Assembly (NCBI GenBank): GCA_009746045.1
Contig: RPFO01000497.1
Location: forward strand, 155,001-219,000
Length of the DNA stretch: 64,000 bases
Direction: 5' to 3'
Origin: Mesostigma viride
Taxonomy: Eukaryota; Streptophyta; Mesostigmatophyceae; Mesostigmatales; Mesostigmataceae
The translations under genes were made by a program, and so were the position numbers. Positions 39,791-51,431 of the stretch are shown here, piece after piece. The notes under the pieces are model-generated. The model was not told the origin of the DNA. It ran no database searches and was given only the letters and a program-made list of their open reading frames with translations. How positions within the stretch are numbered: the stretch's first letter is position 1; each line of letters starts with the position of its first letter.

Positions 39791-40794
39791 ATATATATCT
39801 TCAAGCAGTTGTGTCACATAGGTCCGGGACGTCGCGCCGGTGCCCGGCGCGCGCAAGTTTGCCTGTGGGTTGCGATGGGACAAGGGGACCCTGCCATAGG
39901 AGGAGGTGTCTATACCTGCAGTTGGCCCGTCTTAAGCCCCCCAGCAAGGCCCACGTCGGCATTCACCTGGTCTGTGCGGGCAAGATGGCCGGCAAAGAGG
40001 AGGAGGCGGTGTCGGCTGGTATGGGTGACAAGAGGGAGCTCGCAGTAAAGCTCGGCCCGGGTGCGGCGTTCTTGGTAGCGGACGCCGAGGATATGACGGA
40101 GCATTCTAGTGACGGTGCCGTCAAGCTGCTGGCTCAGCGCCTGGTCCATGGGGTCCACGCCTCGCAGCCGTAAAGGAGGATGCTGAGGATAATAAGGGCG
40201 CCTTGAACAGAATGCGCGTGCGTCGCTCACTCAGGTAGCGGCAGGTCCAGAACCTGTCGAGGCGGCGGAGGGCCGCACAGGCCTGGCCAATGCGGGTGTT
40301 GCATGATGTCGTCGGCCGTGGAGGGAAGCCAGCTGCCAAGCGAGTCGCTGGGGGGACGGGGCTGCCGTCCAGCAAGAGGAGGGTGGGTACGTGGGACTTT
40401 CCCAGCAGGGAAGCCGATGGCCATGACCTCCGTTTTCTTGCTGCATGATCATAAGCCCCACCGCCCGTGCTTCCAGTGATAAGCTGTCTAGCCAGAGTTG
40501 GGCTGACTCCGGGGTTTCCACGAGCGTCGTGTCATCAGCGTCGATCAGATCGCTCAGGCGGTAGGGTGGGTCAACCCCGCCGTAGCCGGCGTACTCCGTG
40601 ACCTCGATCCCCGGCAGGCGCCCGGGCGAAGCGGGCTTGTGCACGCCGCATAATATAGTCCCGTACCATAATGATGAATGGATATGGGGAGAGCACACGT
40701 CCCTGCCACACCCCGGTCGGTGCTGCAGGGGGGACGCCGGAGTGACGCCGTCGGCGGTACGGACCTGGGCTTGCATGGGATCCTTCATAGATAT
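39791..40794 (-). pseudogene. F3 LINE RT, C-terminal half
   Basis: On the - strand, after the F2 insertion point: QVRTADGVTP, PPYRLSDLIDADDTTLVETP (motif C region, with IDADD in place of IYADD), LEARAVGL, then QQLDGTVTRMLRHILGVRYQ, RHRLLLFAGHLARTDQV and TYVTQLLEDIY. It continues at 41349-41900 upstream and 38096-37685 downstream. Confidence 0.8.
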
Positions 40795-41335
40795 TAAAAA
40801 TATAATTACTTACAGCAGAGTGAAATCACTCAAACCAAAGCAAACGCCCAGCTATAAACCTATATACAGAGCCATGTCAAAGCTCTATACTACCATAAGA
40901 CCAATGGAAACGCCTAACGGGAGGAACCTAATAGCCCTGCTGCACCGCAAAATCAGCCCGCGTACGGCGGAGCATGATGTCAGCCATGGCCCGAGTCAGC
41001 GCCACCGACAAGCGCTGCATGACGCCAATATGACGTCCAGGTCCGCGCCGACCATGGGGCCCGCTGGCCCTCCAGGTCCAGCCGGTCCTCCCGGAGCCGG
41101 CAACACTCCTTGAAGAAGGCGGAGGTCAGGGGCCCCATGGCCCCAAACTCCTCCAGGACAAAGGGCACCACACGATGGTGCCCGACGTCGCCGTAGGCCA
41201 GGAGCTTGGCCCGCTCCGCCCGGTCCGCCGTGTAACTTGCCGTGAGGGAGGCCCCAGCCACGTGGCTAAGAGCCAAGGGCCGCGCCACCGAAACGTCAAT
41301 AAGCAGATGCCGGCCACCCCCCTCAAAGTCCAGCA
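40795..41335 (-). mobile_element. Second F2 LINE copy (541 bp), 13-bp target duplication
   Basis: Nearly identical to 38105-38650. It is bounded by perfect CCTTCATAGATAT at 40782-40794 and 41336-41348. Read on the - strand it encodes VLDFEGGGRHLLIDVSVARP and the nuclease C-terminus. It splits the F3 RT between its YEG and VRTADG motifs. It differs from copy 1 by exact 4-bp indels (GCAT near 41017, ATGC absent near 41257). Confidence 0.92.
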
Positions 41336-41348
41336 CCTTCATAGATAT

Positions 41349-41905
41349 AGAACTGCATGGCGGATGATCTCAACGATGTACGATGGGACACGGAACACAC
41401 AGGTGAAGGACCAGCCATGCACAGGGCGTCCCATATAATAACCGTATCGAATGCCTTCGTGTAATCCACGAAGATCAATAGCAATGGCAATTGAGGCCGG
41501 GGGCCAGGCGGCCCACTTCCTCGATCAGGCGGCGCGCGGTAATATGGTGACCATAACACTTGTAATTGCGACCAACACGGAAGCCCATCTGGAACGTACT
41601 CACCTAGCTACTAGCTAGGTGCATGGGGATCGAGGCTGGCGCGCTGCCATGCATGCGGTTCAGCAGGAGACGCATCAGTGAAGACTTTCAGCACGCAGCT
41701 TTGGAGGCATACGCCGCGGTAGTTGCCGGTAATATCCGCGGCGGACCCCTTGTAGACAGTTGTTGCCCTTGTAGAGCATGACCCGGACAGCGGTCTTCCA
41801 ATACGTCGGCGGGGCCGGGGAGGCCATCTCGTAGAATCCGGTTACAAACAACCCGAAGGAAATGCTAAAGCTCAGGCATCTTAGCCACCTCCGGTTAAGA
41901 AACGA
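41349..41905 (-). pseudogene. F3 LINE RT, N-terminal half
   Basis: On the - strand: TYWKTAVRVMLYKGNN, NYRGVCLQSC, then FVDYTKAFDTV (motif A with the catalytic Asp kept). Several frame breaks and inserted CTAG/ATGC-type tetranucleotides are present. Confidence 0.78.
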
Positions 41906-43052
41906 CTGAAAATGTTGTGGTTGCAACAGCCTCAGTATAAGCATTATAGTGTAAAAAGATCTTTATACCTGGGTTAGAGTTTTGACAGATAACTTCACGT
42001 CCAGAGCAGCAATGAAGATGGATCTTCCAACAGTTGAGGGATTGAGTCCCTTCCCTTGTTAGACACGTACAACAGACAAGTTGTTTCCAATTAGTCAACT
42101 ATCTGTAATTATAGAGTAATAGTTGACTTTGAGCAAGGGCTGATTGCTTGATGAAACAAGGAAATCCTTGAATTACACCATAGGTTTGGTTCCCACGTAA
42201 GCTGCTCTCTACGACCTTCACAAACAGGATAAAGGTCATCGTGCACGCAGAGTCAGCTCAATCCTAATCCGTAAGGACCAATCAAACGCGAGGAAGCACT
42301 CAAGGTAAGATCCTGTCCACTATAAATTAACAAAACAACGCAAGGCCAGCACTACAGAATCTCCGTGACCGGGAACAAAATCCACCAGGTACAAAGTCTT
42401 AAAGAGAATCTATAACTGGCTGAACTAGGCCATTCAAAGTACCCCACGTGGATCATGCAGGCCACGACCAATGAGGGTAGAACAATAATTCGACAAGAAG
42501 TCTCAGCAGGCCCAATACTAATCATACTTCGCAGCCTCATAACTTTTCTAAATAATTGTCCCAAAGAACTCAAAGTAAGATCAACAGTAGGAAAACTTTG
42601 GATGTAACAATTGGTTGTTACACCGGTGAAATATTGTCCACTACATTAATTAAACACGTGCTCCCGTTGGGGAGTCACGGAGCACCGAAGTGCTTTTAAT
42701 CCCTGTGTGTGCACAATTAACATGCAGGAGAAAGGGCAGAGACCCCCAGTCTCCTTCATGCCAAAGGCATGCCACAGCTGCATTCGGGCGCGCTATAGCT
42801 AAACGGACACGCTAACGATCCGGCAATCTGTGGGTGCAATAAGACCCATGTGAGCATATCATAACAAGGAGCGTGGGCAAGTAATCTGATCGAAGCCATG
42901 CAGGACGTAGCATGCATGGCTGTACAAGGACTAAGCTAAGGCTATGGCTGGTTGTGTACCGTGCGTTAGCGGGGCACGTGACTAGGTATGGTGGCACAGC
43001 TAGGCAAACATTCTAAGCATGGCTGCCATGGCGGCAGTGACTACCTATGAAG
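41906..43052. other. Unresolved AT-rich stretch inside F3, with an F1-type hairpin on the - strand
   Basis: Base composition differs from both flanks. No endonuclease motif and no long frame are seen. TGTAACAA-TTGG-TTGTTACA at 42603-42622 is a perfect 8-bp inverted repeat. At 42657-42679 the reverse strand carries the 23-nt F1-type terminal hairpin followed by a TTTAATTAATG tail, so this may be another inserted LINE tail. Confidence 0.45.
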
Positions 43053-43477
43053 TCAAGCTAGGGCTACAAGCAATTCTAGCCCGCTGGGGGCGTCCACATC
43101 TTGTGGTTGATCATCAGGTCCCCGCCCCTCCAGTATACCTTGGGCTTCTGGGGGTCGATCGTGCTTGTGGCGGAGGTATTCAGGCCACAGGTCACGTCGC
43201 TGCTGCTGCTGAGCGGGGGTCAGGTCGTCGTCCAGCGTCCAGGTGAGGTCGTGCAACCGCTTGCGACGAGACAGGAACCGCTGCTTGTCCTCACGGGAGG
43301 GGAAGGTGAGCAGGACTGCATGGTGGGGGCCGGAGCCGCCTTCATGCAGTTGTCCCGTGAGTGGGGAAGGCGGTGGCACCCGTCCACGCAAATCTACCTC
43401 ACCTACCAGGCCCGTGAGGCCGCGGGTAAGGAGCTGGTCCTTAAGGTCGTCGGCAAGGGAGGTTGACGTCTCACCTG
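43053..43477 (-). pseudogene. F3 LINE ORF1, C-terminal part
   Basis: On the - strand: ETSTSLADDLKDQLL, HHAVLLTFPSREDKQRFLSR, LDDDLTPAQQQQRRDLWP, ending in a stop at 43053. This resembles the C-terminal domain of L1-like ORF1 proteins (TF.S..D...L..RK.L....DLTP.Q...R). The N-terminal part lies beyond the 43478-46880 insertion. Confidence 0.75.
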
Positions 43478-46400
43478 CACATCACCTAACATCGGTCCGT
43501 CCGGTTACATGAGATCCTGGGAATTTTGGCGCGAACGCGTCGCGTTGAGGACGACGGGACCAGAAAAATTCCACCTCGCATGGCTGTCGACCCTATGTCC
43601 GCCGGAATATCAGTCCAAAGTCAATTATGCATGTTAAGTCGCTGCGATGGACGCAAACGACGCGTAAACTCTCATGCTTTGCGATGATGCATGGTAGATA
43701 TTACTTGCGTATGTTCATGCGTCAAAATAATTCGCAGACTGAGACGCTGATTTTTTGTGTCGGCCAGATCTGGAATTGGCAGCGAAAATGCATGTTTATT
43801 AATTGTGGGGGAAACTTTTTTGTTGGAAGCTCACAATTCCCAAAAGGTCGAATCCGAATGGGCTTCAAGTCTACTTTCACGAGCGCTAATCAGTTTTTCG
43901 AGAAACGAATCACATTTTCCAGGCTGTTGCATTACCTGCCGGCAGGTCAGATTTTGCTGTTTTCAGTGACGTTTACGACCGTCCTTGCTTGATGCGTTTC
44001 TTCCTTTTTTTCGGCTCACGGCATGGCGGGGCTTTTTCCAACATGCCTGCGGAGGTGTAAGCTGTGTAGCCATGATTTAAAAGTCACATATTGCTCTCGC
44101 GCCACCATCTGTTACTGCTCGACACTGCAAGAAACACTGGTTGCCTGCTCGCAACGCAAGCACACAAGCACGACAACGGTGCCCTAATCCACATCCAGGC
44201 GTGTATTTCCGAGAAAAACTTCAGGCTTTTGTCGCGGCATACCTTCGGTGTTCCAAGCCGTTCACCGCTCCCCGAAATAGTCTTATGACTCGCTTTTATA
44301 GCATTGTGGGTTCGCGTCCGCCATCTCCGCCGGGTGCTGACACGAGATGTTCGCGCTGAACCTGGACTGCAAGGTCGCCCGCTACCGGTTAGCTGTACGT
44401 ATTTAGCAAGCTCTGGATGATATTGTCATGGTTTTGGTGCAGGAAGGTGCTGTGGGGGGTCTATCTCACCTCTTTACCTAGCTTTCCTCCTCCTAGCTTG
44501 ACAGCTAAGTTTGCATCAGGAAGTCATGCTTGTTGACAAAGCTCGATGGATGTCAACCTTGGGATGTGCTGTGAAGGTGTTAGCATGCTTGCTTGAAGAA
44601 TTGAATGCGTATGTGTGCAAGCAATCGACATTTTTTTTAAGGGCAGTAGGTAGCAGCCACGTTCTTATTCAATTGTGTCAGGACGTCTATGTTGCCTTTA
44701 CTGCACTCTGTCCTAGAGGAGTTTGATGCCACTGTAGATGACTATGACCAGTGGGGTGGTGAGGATGGGCCGGTGTGCTGGGGTGAGCCTGAAGGGCATC
44801 TTGGATCACGTGACCCTTAGGCAATCATGCCAGGCTGTGCAGTTTATGGCTTGTGATGTATGGATGCAGCGGGTGAAGCAGGTTGTCGTTGCCGTGGCCT
44901 GTGTTAGTGAACTCTATCATCTTTTAACTTACCCAAAGCCCCCCTAGACCTAAACTGCCTCGCCTTCTTTGAGGGGTTGCCTTCTTTGAGGAGTGCCATG
45001 TCTTGAAAGGTTTGTTGGGGCCCTGGCCTTTCAGAGTAGGTTGAGGTGGAGAGGGGTGGCACACTGCTAGGTGATGGCAGGGCCATCATGTGATGCACCT
45101 TACGTTGGGATGGGGACCATGCATTTGTTCTTGTTGCTAGCATGGGCAGGGTGAGCGGCTGGGAGTAAGGTGTAAGTGCTACTTGTGCCACTGTCCGAAA
45201 GGGGAGCTCCATGCGGTGGGCAAACAGCGTTGCAAGCGTACACTTAACACAAATGTGGTCTGATGCACTCAGCTGACCTGCCATTTCTCTTGATGCACCA
45301 AACCACACTAAAGGCTTGATATAGCCGGTAGGAAATGCATGTGCATGCAGTGTCAAAAGCAGAGAGGGACATTGTTAGCACATGAGTGTGATTGTAAACG
45401 ATGAGTGTGAGCCTCCCCGTGCCATCCCATGCATTTTACACCTATTTTTGGCAATCCCCCATCACGCCGCAGTTATGCACCGCCTATGCAAGGGGGATGA
45501 ATAGACATTCTTGGTGTGTTGAGGGATGAGATAAGGATAAACATGAGGAGCCATGCAGGCTAAAAAGGAAGGGCGATGTCAACAGTGTGTTTGCCCAGAT
45601 TTTGATGTCAGGAGGGGCTGAAAGATCAGTGGCCACGATAAACCTAGGTGGATTACATGAGAGATGACACGACCATGAGAGGGTGGTAGATGAGTTCAAC
45701 TGAGAAGAGCTAGCATTACATGCACAGATTCTTAATGACCTATGGACTGTCCAAGGGTTGGAGTTCAGTGCACGTTCCAAAGACTATGATGAGCATGACG
45801 ATGATGGCAAGGGGGCGGGGGGGCGCAATTAGGACAGGCACTGATGCAGAATCATGTTGTACAGCAGCTAGGTGCTGAGCTCAATGAATAAGCTAGCAGC
45901 CCAAGCCACTGCTGTCCTTGATTGCGCTTTGTATTTCCATGTAGCAGAGAGGCACCTGGCAGATATATATTTGGATTAGCTGCTATAAGACACGCACAGC
46001 AGGGGTGCCCAGCAGAGTGGGCCAAGTACTGCAAAGGAGATTGTGTGTGCTGCCGAGCGGGGCCCGTTTAGAAAAGAGACTGGTCAGCCGACAGGCACGA
46101 CTGGTCAGCCAAGCTCCCCTTCTTGAGGCTTGTAGGCACTATGGTGCTTGTTCCGAATGCCAGTCTACTGTGATTGATGGTGATTTTGTCCCTTGATGAT
46201 CGCTTTTTTAGTCTGTGTTGGTTAATGTATCCAGCCCCAGTGGCATGTATATGAATCCCATGACAGCCATGACGATAATTGAGTGAAGAATGCAAAGTTT
46301 TCCAAGACAATGGCGCAGAATATGGAGTATTTTGGCAAAAATCGCTCTATTTCTGCTTGCATCCGTCACTTTTAGTGGGCCGGCAGTGGTCCTAATATGT

Positions 46401-46880
46401 CCAACTTGTGTTCTAGTGTAAATTCAAGTATTGTGCTATTAATGCGACGAATTCTGGCATGATTGGGCCACATATGTGCTGGCAAGGGCTTCATACGTTT
46501 GAAAATAATGCACTAAAACGGTGTTTTTGCTCATGTATGCCAGAATTATAGCACATAGTTTGGTCCTACATTGCATATACTTAAGGGCGGTTGTTGTCTT
46601 TGGATGTAAATTAATAAGCATAACCATTTCCAGCTGAATTGGACTACATTTACTACTGGCTTGTGTGTGGCTGCTATGCCTCCATATGCCTGGAAAACAT
46701 CATTTTTTGCACTTTTCCACGTCACGGTTTGATGCTAAAAATAGGTCAGCTGGCCCCCCAATTTATGTGATGTGAACAGGGTCCTAGGGGGACCTTAAGT
46801 CCAGGAAGGCACCCCGACCTGACTATATGCGTGGGAGATATGACCCCATGTAACAAAAAAGGCCATTTTTAGGTGATGTG
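43478..46880. mobile_element. Putative DNA transposon, 3.4 kb, 12-bp terminal inverted repeats
   Basis: CACATCACCTAA at 43478-43489 is exactly inverted at 46869-46880 (TTAGGTGATGTG). The segment between splits F3 ORF1: joining the flanks restores ...HAEA / GETSTSLADDL.... Left flank ACCTG and right flank TGGCTTCTGC allow at most a 2-3-bp target duplication. Several open frames of 60-150 codons exist on both strands but none is recognisable as a transposase, so the element may be decayed or non-autonomous. Confidence 0.6.
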
Positions 46881-47966
46881 TGGCTTCTGCATGGGGGAAA
46901 CGACGCAGCACCACCCGGCAGTCGCGGCGGGCGCGGGCGGTGGCCTCCCGTTGTTGAGGGCTCCTGGCGGAGGTCTTCAAGCTCGACCGGAGCTTCGTAG
47001 CGATGGCGTCGGTGGTGGAGGCGGTCGCTGTCCGCAGCAGGTCCGCATAGGAGAGGGGCGGGAGGTCACCAGCATCCATGGCCATTGGCCGGGGTGGCTG
47101 GGATGCGATGGTGGCCGTCTGCTCCGCTATCTTTGGGACCTGTGAGGCCAGCCAGCCGGGCCTCGATGTGGGCGCGGTGATGGCTTCAAGCTTCTTCATG
47201 AGCACGCCGCACTTGCCCTCCACCTGGTTTAATAGGCGAGAGACAAGTGCAGCGTGCGTCTCGATCAGATGCCTGCGCCGCGGTGTGCAGCGTCGTGAAC
47301 TGGGGCTGGATCGAGCTTGTGGACGACCTTGGTTTCCACATTGGAGACCCGGGCCTCCACCGTGTTGAGCGTGGCCGGTGTTCAGCGCGAGGTCAACTTC
47401 TCGGCCAACGGCCAGGTCATGTGCTCCTCCAGCACTGCTCGGATGTCATCCTTGCAGAGGGAGGAAGCCGATTTATGGCTAGCTGTCGGCTGCGCATGCA
47501 GGCTGGGCTGGGGCGCGGATCTTGGCGTCGATTTTGGCCATAGGTAGCTGGTAGAAGCTAGCTGCACAGGATGGCGAGGCGTTGTTGGAGCCCTGGCCTG
47601 GTATAGAACGCATCCTGATTGTCGGGGATGGGCCCTGTGGCCGGCCCCATGGAGCTTGCGTTCCTGTGCTAAGTAACGCACTATTTCGGCGCATTCTTCT
47701 GTGGTCAGCTGCAGCCAGTGCTGAAAAGAAAAGCGTAATCAGGTAGGTACTTTCGCCATTTGTGTTCGTGGCAGGGTTTCTTGGGCTCGGGCGAGGCGCT
47801 TGGCGATGGCTTTGCTGGCGATGTTGCGAGCCCAGGCGGCTGGGCAAGGACGATGGCGAGTGGGTTGGGCTGGGAGCCGGAAACTGTGCTGTCCACTCCC
47901 ATATGGCAGCATCATAGGGGAGGGTGCATGGAGATGGCATGCAGCAGCCCATGATTAATTCTTGGG
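46881..47966 (-). pseudogene. F3 LINE 5' region and ORF1 N-terminal part
   Basis: On the - strand, 47223-46881 encodes a helical stretch and LPPLSYADLLRTATAS ... ARRDCRVVLRRFPHAEA, paralogous to SYANMVKQT ... RSIVVRYFQVA of the ORF1 pseudogene at 13.3-14.7 kb. Upstream (47902-47300) lie Pro/Ser-rich frames and a Lys/Glu-rich segment broken by frameshifts. The 5' end abuts the target duplication at 47967. Confidence 0.65.
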
Positions 47967-49140
47967 GGTTACCGCCTGTCCGACTTGATTTATGTTGATG
48001 ATATGGGATATTAGCACCCTCATCAAGAGCGCCCGGAACACATTCAGACCTGCATGGCTGGACTGTCTGGGCTTGCATGGAGCGGGTGTGGGCATGCATG
48101 CAGTGGGGCTGGAGATTACATAGCCTCAAAACCGAGGCAATCAGCTAGGTTATGATTGGTGTTACCACTCGCCAACCGCTCTTGCGGCTGCTAGACAGGC
48201 TGAGGTACAGTTCCGTGATCGCTTCAAACTGCTGGGGAGCATGCTCCCTCACGATCGACGGCTGACACGACGATGTGGACACCTGCATCGGCCTGGCCTG
48301 GGCCAGGCTTCGCTCGATCGCTTGACACCTACTGGCACTCGAAGGACCTCAGCGAGGACCGCAACCGTGTCCTCTTCAAGGTCTTCTTGGTCCTCCTCAC
48401 GGTGCTCACATACGGCGCCGAGGCCGATGCACGCTAGCTCACGGACACGCCATGGTCACCCGCGGCTGAACGGCACAGTAACCATTCAGGATGCTCCGAG
48501 TCAGGTCCTTCAGGAACGTATGTAGGATTTTCCACGCATAGGTAGTCGTTAGGGTCTTTGACTCTAATTTGTTGTACAATCGGTATGCCCCGCATTTCTG
48601 GTGAGATTAGGCAGTGTACTGAGGATAGCCTTTGTAGGACATCTTGCCCGAACCAGTCACTGCATGAGGTATGTAGTCCTTAATTCCAAGGTCTGGCCGC
48701 CGGCCGGCCCCCCGCCAGCCACTGAGGTGGCGGGGGCGGCCGGGCATATATCGCGCCATCCTGACCTGCATGGCCTGGCCCAAAGGACAAGCCCCGTGCG
48801 TCAGGCTGGTAGACAGGTCTGCATGCCATTATAACTATACAGATCTCCTCCTGGTTGTCTCCTTGATACATGCAGATCAGTTGCTGGCCGACCTAGTGGT
48901 CCCAGCCATAAGTTTGAACACCGCATTTCCTCCCTCGATCTCTCTTGCTTGGAATGCTCTGCAGGACAAGAAGTCTGAGGTGGCAGATCATTGTCCAGGC
49001 CCACACGCCAGCCCCTGTGGGCAAGCCCCCCATCCAAGGAGGGAAGGGCGCTTTGCTGAGCAGAGTAGCTAGGATTTTGAACGATTTGATTAGATTCATT
49101 CAAGACATGCTCCGGTTTTCTCCCCACGGCCGTGCCCCGT
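47967..49140 (+). pseudogene. Dead F1 LINE RT, right half
   Basis: Resumes exactly where 37684 stopped (GGTTACCGCC, then the LADLIYADD region, here degraded). It is collinear with 34.88-35.80 kb of the better copy through the KLLG and VGHLART motifs to the GKPP C-terminus and the start of the 3' UTR. Insertions of CATG (48053), CATG (48076), ATGCATGC (48093) and GCAT (48768) are clear against the better copy. Confidence 0.85.
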
Positions 49141-49199
49141 GGCCTGGGCATTGCTAGCCAGAGCAGGGTAGAAGTCCGCAGGTGGCCGGAGGTTAATAT

Positions 49200-49700
49200 T
49201 GCCCCCAGCTGAGGATCAGGTGAAGTGCATGGACCCATCAGTGGTTGGTATGCTCAACGTCGAGAGTGTGGCATACGTCCCAGTCTTAATTATCCGCGGA
49301 CGGTGGAGGAGCTCCTGGATCCCATCCGGACGGCAAGCTCATTCCACCTCGCTACCAGTTCACCGAGCGGTTCGAGTTCGCGCGTCTGCGCGTCAGGGCA
49401 ACACTGACCTGGCCGAGTTCCTCACCACATTTGACTCCTTTGCGGCGCGGCTGACCGGGGACCTGACGTGGACCAAGTACAAGAGTCAGTTCCTGGAGGT
49501 CATCCACCCTGACCTCCTCTCTGAGGTCAAGAAGCACTAGTACGCGGAGGTGCCCTGGGCGAATCTTGACATCCTGCATGCCGTCCAGCAGTACCTTCTC
49601 CAGATGGCCGACATCGATATCATCACGCGCCGGCGCTCAGCCCGGCCAGCCCGCGGGAAGTTCGGAACCCATCCGGGAGGAGGAATCCGAGGATGATGAG
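49200..49700 (+). pseudogene. LTR-retrotransposon gag-like fragment
   Basis: In two adjacent frames: IPPRYQFTERFEFARLR, then QGNTDLAEFLTTFDSFAARL, DLTWTKYKSQFLEVIHPDLL and DILHAVQQYLLQMADI, with one internal stop. The pattern (short helical segments, QGN...LAEFL..F) resembles the retrotransposon gag domain of Ty3/Gypsy-type elements. No LTR, protease or polymerase is seen next to it, so it is a relic. Confidence 0.5.
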
Positions 49701-51431
49701 CTGCCCGCCACACCGCTACACGCCATCGACGTGTCGTATATAGGGTCCTTGACTACGCAATATATATACAACGTCAGCCGTATATATGAAAAACTCCATA
49801 AAACAAAGTGTAGCAGAGCCGCCAAACTGCCCGATCAACTCTTGCTAGCTTTGAGAAGCATGGCATACGTACATAAGGCAAAACATTGAAACCTGCGGGA
49901 AATCAGAAAGCGCAACTGCAACAAGTGGCGAATAAAATTGCAAGAACACCCGGAATCGGCGCCAAATTAAAGCTTCATGATGCCAGGAACATTTAGAGCG
50001 CAAACAGACTGGGCGGCGACATGCGGCAAATGAACGTGCCACGGCCGGCTTTATTTCCTACCCAGGCGCGCGAGACAGCCAGCCATCCATGGATGGCTTG
50101 ACCGCGGATCGCGCAGGCCTAGTGAACGATATCATTTCAGAAATGACGGGAAATGACCGCAGATGGAAGCCGCTTAGGCTGTTTTCACGGTTTCCATTAC
50201 TAAACGCTTCTTCCTGCATCAATAAACCCCCCAAATCTTAGATTCTACGATCGCAGGCACGCATTCTAAATTAATATATGCGGCCAGATTTTCGGATTAA
50301 TTAGACCGGCCCCGGCCCCGTGCAAATCAGCTGGATTATGATTATAATCTGGATTAGGATTATAAGAAAGGCACCGACTTTTCAAATTGTGCATATCTGG
50401 CTATGAAACATCATACTAGAACATCGTTTAAAACCGCCGGCGTACATTTTTCGCTTGTCGCCTGGCCGATGAGGCAAATTTTTACGGAACGCACGTCGCC
50501 ATGGCCACCTCCGCACGAGGTGATCAAGCGCATTGTGCACCAAAACAATTTCCGGGGGTACCGAAAGGTACCGGCGAATTTTTTGGCGCGAAAAAATTCC
50601 GATGTGTCCCGTCCCGCAAAGTGCAAGGACTGGTTACCGTTGCAGCAGTTTGGAATCTTTGCGATCAGTAGTGGGCCTTGATTCCTGAACGTGCACACGT
50701 TCAACAATCCACACACGGTTGGCGCACTCTTCAAGATGCAAGATGCCCTGTCGGTTCACCGGCGCGGGAATAAACTCCAATCCACTTCAAGATGCACGTC
50801 TGATGTCATGGAATCAGAATGTTGTTGTTGTTGACTTGTTGACTTGTTGTTGTTGTTGTTGTTGCCCACGCCGCACATGGGCAGCAGAGATTTGGAAAGG
50901 CCGAGGGCCATGACACTGAACAGCATGCCATCACAAACAGACAAGAACCAAAGATACTAAGCGGGGACATGTACGGTGGCATCAATGGATACACCCGCGT
51001 TGGTACAACAGCGTGGAAATTCCTAGCAACTGAACAGCATGTATGACGTGTATGAATATGTATGACGTTCTGTTGTATGGGCTGTTGTTGATAGTGTGTG
51101 ATAGTGCTAGTTGAGCCTGGTACGAATCTGCCAAGTATGGCATTACCAGCAGTGGACGCGTACACGGAGTCGGCTTCTCTACTACTACAACAGTAAAGGG
51201 CCATGGACAATGGTCCCTTACCAGTCTATGTCGCAATTGTACAAGATCATTCAATCGGACGGGTACGATTGGACAATCCAGCTCGATCGTCCGATGATTG
51301 ACCACCCGGAAAGGGCGAGGCATCTCATGCGTTCTTGAGGACGCAAGGCCAGCTTGCAATTCCCAGGACGACCGCCATTCCTTCAAGGAACAGCGGAAGG
51401 TTGACGGCGCTGGGAAGCGTCGTTGAAGGAA
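49701..51431. other. Spacer upstream of gene 3
   Basis: No supported gene. It contains the F4 tail copy at 50820-50890. The open frame at 50403-50681 has no recognisable features. The last few hundred bases presumably include the promoter and 5' UTR of gene 3; no clear TATA box was found. Confidence 0.45.
50820..50890 (-). mobile_element. F4 retrotransposon tail copy
   Basis: On the - strand CTGCTGCCCATGTGCGGCGT, then GGG and a CAA-rich tail with two CAAGT interruptions. Same terminus as at 15291 and 15479. The 5' boundary and target duplication are unclear. Confidence 0.65.

Larger units (their letters stand above)
37685..47966 (-). mobile_element. F3 LINE, 10.3-kb composite insertion carrying nested elements
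   Basis: Flanked by GGTTACCGCC at 37675-37684 and 47967-47976, at the point where the F1 pseudogene is split. On the - strand, 5' to 3': ORF1 (from about 47,960 to 43,053, interrupted by a 3.4-kb element), an unresolved stretch (43,052-41,910), RT (41,900-39,791, interrupted by F2 copies), and a 3' end with GCATGACACGCAAGTA and CTTA repeats at 37685. The same 3' end recurs at 17638. The endonuclease domain expected between ORF1 and RT was not found. All coding parts are frameshifted. Confidence 0.82.

Noticed and set aside
42603-42622. LTR-LTR junction suggested by TGTAACAA...TTGTTACA
   Set aside because: The order is that of a single short palindrome, not the end of one LTR followed by the start of another, and no direct repeats flank it.
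44500-46300. Transposase gene inside the 3.4-kb TIR element
   Set aside because: The open frames are short, lie on both strands and show no catalytic motif; none could be supported.
51423-51431. Start of gene 3 at an upstream TTG codon
   Set aside because: The ATG at 51432 follows immediately and begins a typical signal peptide; a TTG start is not expected in a nuclear gene.
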